Source: Streptomyces sp. ISL-10 (lineage in GTDB: Bacteria > Actinomycetota > Actinomycetes > Streptomycetales > Streptomycetaceae). Taken from it: 52,434 nucleotides of DNA. The notes below the pieces were generated by a model. That model was given only the letters and a program-made list of their open reading frames with translations, made no database searches and was not told the origin of the DNA. Positions 17,496-27,361 of this stretch are shown here, piece after piece (the stretch's first letter is position 1; each line of letters opens with the position of its first letter). Where the stretch lies: contig NZ_JAGGOJ010000015.1 of NCBI RefSeq assembly GCF_018614575.1, positions 143,421 through 195,854 on the forward strand. The letters run 5' to 3'. A program made the position numbers and the translations under genes.

Positions 17496-19649
17496 TCAGG
17501 TGACGGGGATGATCCCGGCGTCCGTACCGGCCGGGGTGTACTCGGCGAGCCGGGCCCGCAGGCTGTCCTCGCGCTGCGGTTCGTACAGGTCGTGGAAGAC
17601 GCCCATCTCGGAGCCGTCGTCGGCGCCGCGCCGGATCTCCGGCGGGCATGCGCCGGCGAGCCGGGCGTACGCGGGGGTGCCGTACCTCTCGCTGGTGAAC
17701 AGCGGACGCAGCAGCTCATCGCCCGCGAGGTCCGGTTGGCAGCGGTGACGGCGCGGGGTGCGGGAGCCCGGGGGCACGTACGAGTACCGCAGGCAGCCGA
17801 TGCCGCGCCTGGCCACCCGCATCCGCCCGGTGAAGACGCTGTTCTCGGCGATGTCCACCGCATGGGTGTGCACTTCGCCGATCACGGTGGTCCGGTAGGC
17901 GTGCAGCACCGCGTGCGCCAGCCGGCAGTCCGGCGCCGACAACGCCTCCCGGTCGTGACCGGTGGCGTCCAGGACGCTGTCCCTGATGTGGATCGGCAGC
18001 GGATCGTGGTTCACCTCGTCCCCGATGACCTCGATCGTGCCCAGGACGCTGTGCTCGATCTGCACACAGGCCGTCGTCCGGTCCAGCACCAGGCTCGGCT
18101 CCTCCGGGGAGTGCGGATCGCAGTCCGGCTCCAGCGACCAGCCCGGCACCAGCGTGCAGTGCCGCAGCACCACCGCGCCCACCGGCCCGCTCACATGCAG
18201 GCCGCGGCCCGTGATCAGCAGACCGTCCAGCACGATGCGCGGCGCCTCGGCCCCGCAGTCCTCCTCCTGCGCCCGGATGTTGAGCGCGTCGGGACGGTTG
18301 CTGTACCAGTCGAGGAGACGGACCACCGGACGGCAGCCCTCGGCCGCACGCAACTCCAGCCGGTCCCCCCGCTCCAGATCGAAGTCCAGCTGCTCCTGGT
18401 ACGCGCCGCTGTGCGTGATCTCGATGACGCCCTCGGGCCCGCAGCGGCCGGCCCTGCGGTCCTCGTGCCACTCCTCGTACGCGTCCATGATCTTCTGGTG
18501 GCCGCCGCCGGGACCGACCCGGTAGACCTTCGCCGCAGGTGAGGTGTCCCGCTCCCGCTGGTACTCGCCGCCGCCGATGTCGTCGCCCAACGCGTAGTGG
18601 TACGTCACCCACACGCCCTGCCGCGGCGCCGAACGGGAGCCGAACGCGATCCGCCCCAGCTCCGGGTCGACCGCCACCTGGCCGCGCCTGGGCCGGTAGC
18701 GCCACTGCGACAGATCGGCGACCACGATGTCCGACATGGGCACCGGCTCGTCCTGGCCGTCCCGCCAGATGGTGAAGCTCTTGCCGGGCCCGTAGTAGTC
18801 CGCGAGCCGGTCGGCGAGCTGCCGGCGCCGGATGAACGCGGGCACGTTGTCGATCGTGGCGATGTGAGTCGCCGACGGCTCCGGTACCGGATTCGTCACC
18901 AGCGGGGCGTCGTTGCCCAGGATCGAGAACGTGTACAGGCTCCGCGCACGGTCGATGCAGTACGCCGGCGCCCGGTTGAGGTGGTACGGCTTCAGCCGCC
19001 ACACGAACAGTCCCACCCCGGCCGGCGAGAAGCCGCCCCGGCGGCGCGCCGAGCCCGCCCTGCGCACATCCACCGATCGGGCTGTGTTCCCGAACGGCCC
19101 GCCCGCCAGGTCGAGTTCCGCGCCTTCTCGGACGTCGGCGAGCCTGCCGCGTCCGGCGCGCCGCACATCGGCGGCCGCCGGATGAGAGCCGTACAGCTTC
19201 ACCGGCTGATGGTGGGAGACGAGCCGGGAGAACTCCACCGCCCGCGCGGGCCATCCGCCGATCTCCCGCGCCAGCTCCTCCAGCAGATGCAGCGTGCCCT
19301 TGCGGCGCCGGTTGGCGACCGTGGCCGCCACGTCGCGGCGCGGGGCGAGCGCCTCGGCGAGCGCGCCGCGCGAGGCGTCCCGGCCCGCGTCACCGAGCCC
19401 GTCCGTGCGCACCCTCTCGTAGCCCGGCAGCGGCTTGTACCCCACCAGGTCGCCGATGTACGGCAGCACCCAGGGCGCGGCCGTCTCCACGAACAGGTCC
19501 TCGTACCCCTGCTCCACGCCGTCGCGCACCAGGTCGACCTGCTCGGCGATCACCGCGAGGAGCGCCCGCAGGGGTTCCCCGGCCTCGGTGTCCCGGAGCC
19601 GGTGCCACTGGGGGAGCAGCTCCGCGAGCCCGTCCGGTTCCCTGCTCAT
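17496..19649 (-). CDS. Tail protein I-like N-terminus fused to a beta-helix region
   Basis: 717 aa. Residues 1-140 resemble the phage P2 gpI / tail-protein-I family: LLPQWHRLRDTEAGEPLRAL, then EQGYEDLFVETAAPWVLPYIGDLVGY and a helix with NRRRKGTLHLLEELAREIGG. The C-terminal half (about 400-650) contains short repeating strands such as RIVLDGLLITGRGLHVSGPVG, VQIEHSVLGTIEVIG and AVDIAENSVFTGRM, typical of right-handed parallel beta-helix proteins. It probably caps the baseplate edge and presents a fibre-like or ligand-contact part. The ATG at 19649 follows AAAGGAG. The preceding wedge gene ends 22 bp upstream. Confidence 0.78.
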   Translation of the reverse strand: MSREPDGLAELLPQWHRLRDTEAGEPLRALLAVIAEQVDLVRDGVEQGYEDLFVETAAPWVLPYIGDLVGYKPLPGYERVRTDGLGDAGRDASRGALAEALAPRRDVAATVANRRRKGTLHLLEELAREIGGWPARAVEFSRLVSHHQPVKLYGSHPAAADVRRAGRGRLADVREGAELDLAGGPFGNTARSVDVRRAGSARRRGGFSPAGVGLFVWRLKPYHLNRAPAYCIDRARSLYTFSILGNDAPLVTNPVPEPSATHIATIDNVPAFIRRRQLADRLADYYGPGKSFTIWRDGQDEPVPMSDIVVADLSQWRYRPRRGQVAVDPELGRIAFGSRSAPRQGVWVTYHYALGDDIGGGEYQRERDTSPAAKVYRVGPGGGHQKIMDAYEEWHEDRRAGRCGPEGVIEITHSGAYQEQLDFDLERGDRLELRAAEGCRPVVRLLDWYSNRPDALNIRAQEEDCGAEAPRIVLDGLLITGRGLHVSGPVGAVVLRHCTLVPGWSLEPDCDPHSPEEPSLVLDRTTACVQIEHSVLGTIEVIGDEVNHDPLPIHIRDSVLDATGHDREALSAPDCRLAHAVLHAYRTTVIGEVHTHAVDIAENSVFTGRMRVARRGIGCLRYSYVPPGSRTPRRHRCQPDLAGDELLRPLFTSERYGTPAYARLAGACPPEIRRGADDGSEMGVFHDLYEPQREDSLRARLAEYTPAGTDAGIIPVT

Positions 19650-19671
19650 GCGGCGCTCCTTTCGTGCGTGT

Positions 19672-22600
19672 TCATGCGGTGACCTCCGTGAGAATCAGCG
19701 TGTCCGCGACATGCGGGGACAGCAGGGCGAGCTGGGCGGGGCGGACCCCGCGGAAGATCCACACGGCACGCCCCTTCTCCAGCGGCCGGGTGTCGGTGAT
19801 GTCCGGGTTGAGACGCAGCAGTTCGGACAGCGGGATGCCGTACCGGGTCGCCACCTCGGTCAGGGTCTCGCCGTCCTCGGCGGTGACCGTGTGCACGTCC
19901 TCGTCGTACGCGGCGAGCCGCGCCGGGACCGTGGGCCGTAGCTCGGTGAGCCTCTCGGCGAGGCGGGTCAGGCCGTCGGGGGTGACCGACGCGGGCACCC
20001 CGCCGAAGACGTCCACGTCGACGAAGTCGACGCCGGGTACGCGATGCGCCGTCGCCAGCAGGTCTGACAGCTGTGCGGGGCGGCCCAGTTCGCGCATCGA
20101 GGGGCCGAACTCGCGCAGCAGCGCCTGCCGCAGCCGGGGCTCCACCACCTGCCAGCTGTGGTCCGGCGCGACCTTCACCTTCGCCGCGATCAGCAGCAGC
20201 ACCAGCTCCCGTACGTCCACCCGCACCGGCAGGCGCGAGTCGCCGTACTCGGCCAGCGAGGACCGCAGGGCGCGCAGCACCTGGGAGTCCTCGGCGATCG
20301 GGATGTCGTCCACCCCGGCTACCGTCACATGCAGCACCTGCCTGCGGCCGTCGAAGACCTCCCGTGCCACCGCCCGGCCGATCCCGGCCCGGGAGCGTGC
20401 GAAGTCCTCGTAGTCCGCCACCGACACGAGCCGGTCGAGCGCCGACACCGCGAGCGGCACCGTGCGCCGGGTCAGGCCGGGACCGTCGGCGTCCGCGCCG
20501 CCCGTCGCCGGCTGAGGATTGGTGACGCCCGTGACCCCGAGCGGGCGGGTCACGGCCTGGGTGACGCGGTTCGCCCGCACGTTGGCCGCGCGGCCGGTGC
20601 CGAAACGGTAGCGGGCGCGGACGTTCTCGCTCCCGCTGGGCAGCCGCGCCCCGTGCACCCCGTCGCCGAACGTCACCGTCGTACGGCCGTCGGCCGTGGT
20701 GCCGGTGACGTACACCCTCTCGGTGGCGCCGCGCCCGGCGAGACTGTCCACCTCGTGCCACAGCAGCCCGTCGACACGGACCTCGAGCACCGGCGTCGCC
20801 CCCAGGGGAGTGTCGGCGGGCAGCCACGTCAGCGGGGACTGCCACAGCGCGAACGTCTGGTTCGGCCGGTTCGCGTCCCCGCTGCCGATCGGCTCGTCCC
20901 GGCTCTCGCCGTGCGTCGCCGGCACCACATTGCCGAGCACGCGCACCGTGTCGCGACGGTAGCGGTACGCCAGCTTCCGCGTCAGCGAAAGACGCGTGTG
21001 CACATGGTCGCCCGGCAGACGCCGGTCGAGCACCTGCTCCACATCCGCGATCACCACCAGTTCCGTGCCCGTCACCCCCGAAACGGCGGGGGACTGTGGC
21101 AGCACGTCCGTACGCTCCCCGGAGACCACCAGATGCCGGCCCGGGCGCAACCCGTCGTACAGCTCGGCGAGTTCGATCTCGTCGCCGTGCACGTCCTCGC
21201 CGAGCGGTTCGCCCGCGAGCCGCAGGGGCTGCCCGCCCGCGTGCACCGTGGTGTCACGGATGTTGGACAGCAGCACGTCGTGCTCGTCGAGCCACGGATC
21301 GGCCAGTGTCAGCTCCGTGCCGCGGCCCGTGATGCCGTAGTTGGTGTACACGGCCGTGCGCACGGCGGTCACCCGGGTCGTGACGAAGCTCAGCCGCGGG
21401 TCGCCGGGGATCGCGTCGGGGCCCTCGGCGCCCTTGCGCGGACGTTCGACCGCCACCCAGCTGCCCACCGTCACCGAGTCCTGCACCGAGTCCAGCGGCA
21501 GGACATGACGGTTCGCCGGCTCCGGCACCGTCGCGATACCGATGACCACGTTCGCCGGCTCGCTGCCCACCGTGTAGCTCACGGTCAGCTCATGGCCCCC
21601 GTGCCGGACCTGGCGGCGCTCACCGGGAGCGAGCCGCCAGTTCACCGGATCGCCGTTCTGCACGGCCACATGCACCCGGCCGTCCTCGGCGGGACGGGAC
21701 ACGAACAGCGTCCGCTCGGGCAGGCCGTCGAACAGCTCCGCCGTGACCCCGGGCTCCTGGGAGTCCGCGGGCCGCCTGCTCAGCCAGCTCAGATCGTGGT
21801 CCTGGCCCGCGCGCGTCCGCAGCGTGATCCGCCCCGGCCCCAGCTCGAAGGTCTTCTCGGCCGGCAGGTTCTCCGACACCTGGACCGACGAACCCGTCTG
21901 AGTGTGCTGGAACTCGGCGCGCATCGGAACCCGGCCCGCCGGGTCGTACACGACCCGCAGGGTCGTCAGCGCCGCACCCGTCAGCGGCCAGTCCGCCTGC
22001 CGGACCACCCGGCCGCGTTCGTCCTGCACCGGCCGCAGCGGCGCCGTCGCGCCGAACGGCGCCGTCGTCACCCGCATCGCCTGCAGGTCGCTGAGCAGCG
22101 CGGGCGCGGTGGGCGCGGCATGCCGCCACGCCACGTACATCCCGTCGGCGATCCGCGGATCGAGCGCGGCGAGCAGCTGGGCCCCCAGTTCGGAGCCCGC
22201 GGCCGGAAGCCGGTCCCCCGGCCGGGCGCGGAAGCCCGCGCCGGGCCGCACATCACGGGTGCGCAGCGCCGGCAGCACCGCGCCCAGCGCCCGCAGGGCC
22301 GGCGCGCTCCCGGCCGCCTGCTCCTCCGGCCGCGGCACGGGGCGCGAGGGCTCCAGATCGGCCGCCCGCTCCCGCAGCTCGCCGACCACCGCCTCCAACT
22401 GCTCGAACCAGGCCGCCACGTCCTCGTGGGCCGCGGCCACCGCCTGCGCCTCGGCCAGCCGTTCGTGCGGACCGGCCAGCAGAGCGGCGAACGCCGCGGG
22501 CGTCGCGACACCGTCCAGGCCGGCCCGCAGCGGGGCGAGCACCGACGCGTCGAACTCCTCGATGTACCGGCTGACCGGACGCGGATTGGGGTTGTCGGGC

Positions 22601-23442
22601 GCGGGCTCGCCGTCCTCCGTCGCCCGGTCGTCCTCCGTGATCCACCGCCGCAGTTCGTCGACCAGCTCGCCGAGCGTCGGCGGCGCGGACCGCGGCAGTG
22701 CGACCGCGGTCACGTCGTCGTCACGGTCGATCCGCGTCCGGGCGACGGGCAGCAGCAGCCGCTGCCCCGCAGGCCCGCCCTCCTCGCCGGCGAACACGAA
22801 CAGCAGCCGGTCACCCGTGCTCAGCCCCGTGGACGTACCCGCCAGGAAGATCTCCGAGCGCCGCCCGAGATCGTCGGGGGTGAGCAGCGAGGGCCTGCGC
22901 CGGCGCACCGCGAGCTCGTTCCACGACGCCCGCGCGAGCAGGTCCTCGCTCGTCTCGAAGACCTGCGACTCCTCGTCGGACGTCGTGGGCACGCTGTTGC
23001 TCCGCGCACCCCGGGGGATCAGCACGGACAGCTCCGCATCCCGCGGGTCCCGGTCCAGGGTGTACGCCAGATGCGTGTCCGCCGCGACCCCCGGCCGCGG
23101 CCGGTGTCCCACCAGCCTGCCCAGCAGCGCCAGCGAACGGTGCTCGTTCGCCGTGCGCAGATACGCCTCGTCCGCGATCCGCTCCGAATGGAACGTCAGC
23201 AGGTCACCGACCACCGCCCAGGCATCCAGCAGCCCGATGGCCGGATCGTCCGGCGTACGGACCGTCAGTCCGCGCAGCGCCGGATAGGCCGGCGAGGCCA
23301 GCCGGTCCAGCATGGCGGCCAGGAACGAGCCGTACGCGCCCACACGGTAGTCCAGCGCACGCCGGCCCGGTGGGTTGTACAGGGCCTTCGGCGCATGGCG
23401 CTCGTCGTGCCCGCCGCGGCCGCAGCCGCACGTGCCGCTCAT
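19672..23442 (-). CDS. Putative baseplate assembly protein (gpJ/TIGR02243-like) with C-terminal LysM
   Basis: 1256 aa from the ATG at 23442, which overlaps the upstream stop as ATGA; a longer frame upstream is spurious. The N-terminus has a Cys/His cluster (MSGTCGCGRGGHDERHAPK). Baseplate wedge motifs are PALRGLTVRTPDDPAIGLLD with AWAVVGDLLTFHSERIADE-A near 55-95, and VTFGDGVHGARLPSGSENVR near 1000. ALDRLVSVADYEDFARSRAG near 1070 is typical of gpJ-family proteins. The last 60 residues form a LysM-like domain (TVTAEDGETLTEVATRYGIP, then LSELLRLNPDI), an unusual fusion. It corresponds to one of the two large wedge proteins (Afp11/Afp12-like). Confidence 0.87.
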   Translation of the reverse strand: MSGTCGCGRGGHDERHAPKALYNPPGRRALDYRVGAYGSFLAAMLDRLASPAYPALRGLTVRTPDDPAIGLLDAWAVVGDLLTFHSERIADEAYLRTANEHRSLALLGRLVGHRPRPGVAADTHLAYTLDRDPRDAELSVLIPRGARSNSVPTTSDEESQVFETSEDLLARASWNELAVRRRRPSLLTPDDLGRRSEIFLAGTSTGLSTGDRLLFVFAGEEGGPAGQRLLLPVARTRIDRDDDVTAVALPRSAPPTLGELVDELRRWITEDDRATEDGEPAPDNPNPRPVSRYIEEFDASVLAPLRAGLDGVATPAAFAALLAGPHERLAEAQAVAAAHEDVAAWFEQLEAVVGELRERAADLEPSRPVPRPEEQAAGSAPALRALGAVLPALRTRDVRPGAGFRARPGDRLPAAGSELGAQLLAALDPRIADGMYVAWRHAAPTAPALLSDLQAMRVTTAPFGATAPLRPVQDERGRVVRQADWPLTGAALTTLRVVYDPAGRVPMRAEFQHTQTGSSVQVSENLPAEKTFELGPGRITLRTRAGQDHDLSWLSRRPADSQEPGVTAELFDGLPERTLFVSRPAEDGRVHVAVQNGDPVNWRLAPGERRQVRHGGHELTVSYTVGSEPANVVIGIATVPEPANRHVLPLDSVQDSVTVGSWVAVERPRKGAEGPDAIPGDPRLSFVTTRVTAVRTAVYTNYGITGRGTELTLADPWLDEHDVLLSNIRDTTVHAGGQPLRLAGEPLGEDVHGDEIELAELYDGLRPGRHLVVSGERTDVLPQSPAVSGVTGTELVVIADVEQVLDRRLPGDHVHTRLSLTRKLAYRYRRDTVRVLGNVVPATHGESRDEPIGSGDANRPNQTFALWQSPLTWLPADTPLGATPVLEVRVDGLLWHEVDSLAGRGATERVYVTGTTADGRTTVTFGDGVHGARLPSGSENVRARYRFGTGRAANVRANRVTQAVTRPLGVTGVTNPQPATGGADADGPGLTRRTVPLAVSALDRLVSVADYEDFARSRAGIGRAVAREVFDGRRQVLHVTVAGVDDIPIAEDSQVLRALRSSLAEYGDSRLPVRVDVRELVLLLIAAKVKVAPDHSWQVVEPRLRQALLREFGPSMRELGRPAQLSDLLATAHRVPGVDFVDVDVFGGVPASVTPDGLTRLAERLTELRPTVPARLAAYDEDVHTVTAEDGETLTEVATRYGIPLSELLRLNPDITDTRPLEKGRAVWIFRGVRPAQLALLSPHVADTLILTEVTA

Positions 23443-26400
23443 CGCGCACCTCCGCCGATCTCGATGGACAGCCGCCCGTTCTCGGGCCGGTCCGGGTCGT
23501 TGTCGCAACGCGCGATCTCCAGCGGGCCGAGCCGCAGCACGCCTGCCTCCAGTGCCGTGTCGTCCGTCTCCTGCACGGGCCCGGCGTCGAACAGCCGGGC
23601 CAGCCTGGTCACCCGTACGCTCTCCACGCCCGGCACGGCCGCCGCAGCGGCCACCAGGCGGCTCAGCCGCACCGGTTCGCCGAACGACAGCGCGTCGGGG
23701 TGGAAGAAGCCGAGCCGTCCGCCGGGCAGAGCACGGCTGCCCAGCAGCCGGTACAGCTCGGCGAGTATCTGCCCGTGCTGGTGGCCGGGCGCCGCGCACA
23801 CCCGCAGCGCGATGTCCAGCGGCACCATGCGTGCCGCTCCCACCACCAGGTCGTGGCCGATGCGCCGGTAGGTCTCCAGCGCGTACGCCACCGAGTCGAG
23901 CAGCTGAGGCGACGGCTCACCGGCGCCCAGGGCGTCCACGGCCACATGGGCCTCCTGCACGCTGCCCGTCCAGCGGATCTCCGCCGCCGCGCGCTGCACC
24001 CCGGGCTGCGCCGAGGCCAGCGCCGCGTAGTCGTCGGCGGTCACCGCACGCTGCCGCGAGCGCCGCAGATCCAGCGGCGCCAGCTGGCGCACCTGCTCCA
24101 ACGGCTCCGGCTCGGTGCCGCCCACCGCGGGAAGCGGATTGCGCACTCCGGCGACCGGCATCGCCTCGCCCGTGTCCGACTCCCGTGGATCGCGGCACAG
24201 CACGAGGTGGTTGATGGCCTCCGCGCCCACGTTCCCGGCGGTGCCGCCGCCGAGCCGGTAGTGCACCTCCAGCCGGGCGCCCGGCCGCGGCCGGGCCCCG
24301 TGCCGCCCGTCTCCGAACCGCAGCGCGATCCGGCCGTCGTCCCCCAGTTCGCCGACGAGGTGCCGCTCCCGCTTCCCGCTCGCCAGCAGATCCCGCCGGG
24401 CCGTCCACTCCTCCGCCCGCTCCGCGTCCACCACCCGCACCGCGGGCAGCGCCTGACGCGGGTCCTGGATGAGGGCCGCCGCCGGGCCGCGCAGCTCCGG
24501 CTCGTCCGGATGCAGCCCGGACGCGTACACCGGACCCCAGGTGTGCGCGATCTCCCACGCGATACCGCCGTCGAGGACGGCGCCCGCCCGCGCCCGGGCC
24601 GTCAGGACCTCAAGGCGCCGCAGCTTCGCGGCCAGCAGCCGCTCGCTGCGGTGCAGCAGCTCCCGCAGGGCGGCCACCGGACGGCGGCGCAACTCCAGCC
24701 GTTCGAGCACCTTCAGCCCGAACAACACCGTCAGCTCGGCGATCTCCGCCTCCGTCAGGCCGTCGCAGTCCCGGGCGCTGCGCCACAGCTCCACCATCCG
24801 CTGCCGCACCCGCCCCGGGATCGCCGCGAGCCGGGCCGCCTGCCCTCCCGACACATGCGCCGGGAGGGGGAACGGCACGGACTGGACCACGGGGGAGCGG
24901 TGCAGGACCGGCCGGAACCGCGGCCGGATGCCCGGATACACGACCTGCGCGAGCAGCGTCTCCAGCGCCTCCGCCTGCTCGTACGCGGTGCCCGGCACCA
25001 CCTTCTCGCGCCGCCGGCCCGCCAGTTCCAGACCGAGACCGGCCCGGCCGGTCTCGTCCTCCCCGGCGACCGCGAACAGCTCCCGAATCTGACCGGCGGT
25101 CAGCAGCCTGCCGTGCCGCGTCTGGTCCAGCCGGGCACCGATCAGGTCCGCGACCGCGTTCCCCGCGTCCCGGTCCCGGCAGCCGAAGCCGGCCGACTCG
25201 CACGAGCCGAGGACGGCCGGCTCCGTCGGTACGGTCAGCATCTCCGCCGTGCCGTCGCAGAACGTCAGGGAACGCCCGTGGTCGACCAGCGTCACATTGC
25301 CGCGCGCCACACTCACATCGTCCACCGGCTCGCAGTCCCTGCCGCCGAGCGTGGACAGGCACACCGGGAACGCCAGGGCGTCCTCCGCCGCCCAGGTGAC
25401 CTCCAGCACCGGCTGGTCGCACAGGGCGTCCACCACCGGTGTGACGGAGGTCAGCCGCACGGCCTGCCGGTGCGCCGGGTCCGCGTCGCCGGGCGTGCCC
25501 GAACGCGGCCCGCGGACCTCCTCGACCAGCAGCAGATCGCCCGGCGCGAGGCGCAGCTCCCGGACGGAGCACGCCTCGTCCGCCCACGCGTCACGCAGCG
25601 TCGCCGACGTCGCCCCCTTCGGCAGCGAGCACACCTCACCGCCCCAGGTCCAGAACCGGACGGTGTTGTGCGCCGGGCGCAGCACCAGCGGCTCGGCGGC
25701 CACGACCGGCTCGAACACCTCGACCCAGCCGCGCTCCTGGAGGACCGCCAGATCACGATCGTCGATCACCGTCCCGGTCTCGGGCCGGTCCCGCGGGCCG
25801 AGCCGCGCGACATCGACCGCGGCGAACCGGAACGTGCCCGGCAGCAGGGTGAGTTCGCGCGCCACCTCGACGGAGACGAACGCGCGGGCGTTGCAGCCGT
25901 CGTGCATCGGATAGTCGATCAGCCGCACATGCCGGCGCACCGACACCCGCCGCCGCGCGGTGTCGAGGTATGCCTCCGTCGCGACCGCGTCCTGCTGATA
26001 GTTGATCCGGTCGGCGGTGTGCGCCAGCAATTCCACGAGCGTCACACCGAGATCGGCCGGGTTGCGCTCCATCCAGTCCGCAGTGGTCAGCGCGAGCCGG
26101 TCCAGGATCAGCCGGCGGATCGTGTCGTAGTCGCGCGCCGTGTAGTCGACGACCGGTGCGGCCGGGAAGTCCGGCGGACAGCCGCCCGGCTCCTCCTTGC
26201 AGTCGAACGGCGTGGGGCAGTCCGCCCGGAACGCGAAGCCGGCCGAGAAGTACCGCTGGTCGAAACCGGGGAACGGCTCCGTGCCCGGCCGCCCGTAAGG
26301 ATCGGTGTCCACCACCGACAGCCGGTACCGGCTGGTGTCCCCCGTGCGATCCAGCGTCACCAGCAGCCGGTCGTCGAGTTCGGGGTCCTCCTCCCGCTCC

Positions 26401-26618
26401 ACGAGCACGTCGACGGCCTCGATCCCGGTGACCCTCCGCCCGCCGTCGATACGGATGTTCTCCGGGCACAGCCCGTGCGGCGCCTTGCCGAGGAACGTGA
26501 CGGTCAGCGTCAGCCCGTCGTCACCCACCTCCACCGCGTCCACGCCGCCGAGTTGCGCCGCACGCACTTTGCCACGCCTGCCGTCGCCACGGCAGACCAA
26601 CTCCTCCACGCCGCTCAT
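23439..26618 (-). CDS. Putative baseplate assembly protein (gpJ-like, Afp11/Pvc11-type)
   Basis: 1059 aa. Motifs of the baseplate J/gp6 family include VVDYTARDYDTIRRLILDRL near 150-170, NPADLGVTLVELLAHTADRI with NYQQDAVATEAYL near 185-220, and ALRFGDGRHGARPRPGARLE near 760. DLRRSRQRAVTADDYAALAS near 850 and SVRVTRLARLFD near 1010 complete the pattern. The N-terminal 130 residues are a beta domain rich in Asp/Gly. It should form the inner wedge ring linking hub and sheath. The ATG overlaps the gp25 stop (ATGA at 26615) and its stop overlaps the next gene start, so three baseplate genes are translationally coupled. Confidence 0.9.
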   Translation of the reverse strand: MSGVEELVCRGDGRRGKVRAAQLGGVDAVEVGDDGLTLTVTFLGKAPHGLCPENIRIDGGRRVTGIEAVDVLVEREEDPELDDRLLVTLDRTGDTSRYRLSVVDTDPYGRPGTEPFPGFDQRYFSAGFAFRADCPTPFDCKEEPGGCPPDFPAAPVVDYTARDYDTIRRLILDRLALTTADWMERNPADLGVTLVELLAHTADRINYQQDAVATEAYLDTARRRVSVRRHVRLIDYPMHDGCNARAFVSVEVARELTLLPGTFRFAAVDVARLGPRDRPETGTVIDDRDLAVLQERGWVEVFEPVVAAEPLVLRPAHNTVRFWTWGGEVCSLPKGATSATLRDAWADEACSVRELRLAPGDLLLVEEVRGPRSGTPGDADPAHRQAVRLTSVTPVVDALCDQPVLEVTWAAEDALAFPVCLSTLGGRDCEPVDDVSVARGNVTLVDHGRSLTFCDGTAEMLTVPTEPAVLGSCESAGFGCRDRDAGNAVADLIGARLDQTRHGRLLTAGQIRELFAVAGEDETGRAGLGLELAGRRREKVVPGTAYEQAEALETLLAQVVYPGIRPRFRPVLHRSPVVQSVPFPLPAHVSGGQAARLAAIPGRVRQRMVELWRSARDCDGLTEAEIAELTVLFGLKVLERLELRRRPVAALRELLHRSERLLAAKLRRLEVLTARARAGAVLDGGIAWEIAHTWGPVYASGLHPDEPELRGPAAALIQDPRQALPAVRVVDAERAEEWTARRDLLASGKRERHLVGELGDDGRIALRFGDGRHGARPRPGARLEVHYRLGGGTAGNVGAEAINHLVLCRDPRESDTGEAMPVAGVRNPLPAVGGTEPEPLEQVRQLAPLDLRRSRQRAVTADDYAALASAQPGVQRAAAEIRWTGSVQEAHVAVDALGAGEPSPQLLDSVAYALETYRRIGHDLVVGAARMVPLDIALRVCAAPGHQHGQILAELYRLLGSRALPGGRLGFFHPDALSFGEPVRLSRLVAAAAAVPGVESVRVTRLARLFDAGPVQETDDTALEAGVLRLGPLEIARCDNDPDRPENGRLSIEIGGGAR

Positions 26619-26992
26619 GCGGGCCCGCTCCCCTCGAACACTTCGTCGCGCAGGCTCCCGGTGGCGCGCACCGAATAGCGCAGAAACACCCGGACCACGT
26701 TCTCCTCGCTCACCACGTCGAGCGACTCCACCTCGATCAGCTCACCAAGCCAGCGCTGCAACGACGCCTCCACCGACAGCTCCAGCGCCGAGGCCAGCTC
26801 AGGGCTGTTGGGGGTGAAGACCAGGTCCAGCAGGCCGCAGCCGAAGTCGGGCCGCATCACCCGCTCGCCCGGGCTGGTGAACAGCAACTGCTCGATCAGA
26901 TCGCGTACATGCTCGTCGTGCGCGGCATGGGCGGTACGCCCGCGCCGGTCGCTCCGGAACGGAAACGCGATGTCACTGCGGACGGCCCTCAT
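26615..26992 (-). CDS. gp25/GPW-family baseplate protein (Afp9-like)
   Basis: 125 aa from the ATG at 26992. The family core is visible: HVRDLIEQLLFTSPGERVMR, PDFGCGLLDLVFTPN and the strand LIEVESLDVVSEENVVRVFL. The EPR-type motif of lysozyme-like gp25 proteins is represented by GERVMRPDFG. gp25 nucleates sheath assembly on the baseplate. Both ends overlap neighbouring genes by 4 bp. Confidence 0.92.
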   Translation of the reverse strand: MRAVRSDIAFPFRSDRRGRTAHAAHDEHVRDLIEQLLFTSPGERVMRPDFGCGLLDLVFTPNSPELASALELSVEASLQRWLGELIEVESLDVVSEENVVRVFLRYSVRATGSLRDEVFEGSGPA

Positions 26993-27339
26993 CGGCACAT
27001 CACTCCCTGTCGTCCGGCGGAGACGACCACCGGTCCCTGCGGCACGAGCGCGGCGCCGAAACACTGCGCCACCGTGGTGTCCAGCAGCACCGGCATCCCG
27101 TCCACCAGCACACCGGACATGTGCGGGCCGAAACGGGCGCTGGTGCACGGCCGAGGCACACTGTCGACCGTGTGCGCGCAGCCGGTCACGGCGAAGACGT
27201 CGGAGGCCGTGTGGACGGGATGCCCGTCGATGCGCACCGCACCGGCCGCCGACGCGGCGAACACCCGGCCGCCGTGCGGACAGTGCATGACCGAGGCGGC
27301 GCTGATGCAGACGCCGGAGTTCCCGGAGTGTCCGGACAA
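26989..27339 (-). CDS. PAAR-like spike-tip protein
   Basis: 116 aa. The TTG at 27339 is the likely start, since GGGGAGAG lies 7 bp upstream and no ATG fits. Several Cys/His pairs (VMHCPHGGRV, VTGCAHTVDSV, PRPCTSARFGPH) and short strands ending in VLVDGMPVLL fit the compact metal-binding PAAR-like cone that caps contractile spikes (Afp10 role). It lies between the gpV-like spike gene and gp25, the usual position for a tip protein. The rare TTG start may lower its dose, since one copy per particle is needed; that is inference. Confidence 0.82.
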   Translation of the reverse strand: MSGHSGNSGVCISAASVMHCPHGGRVFAASAAGAVRIDGHPVHTASDVFAVTGCAHTVDSVPRPCTSARFGPHMSGVLVDGMPVLLDTTVAQCFGAALVPQGPVVVSAGRQGVMCR

Positions 27340-27361
27340 GACTTCTCTCCCCGTTGTGTGG

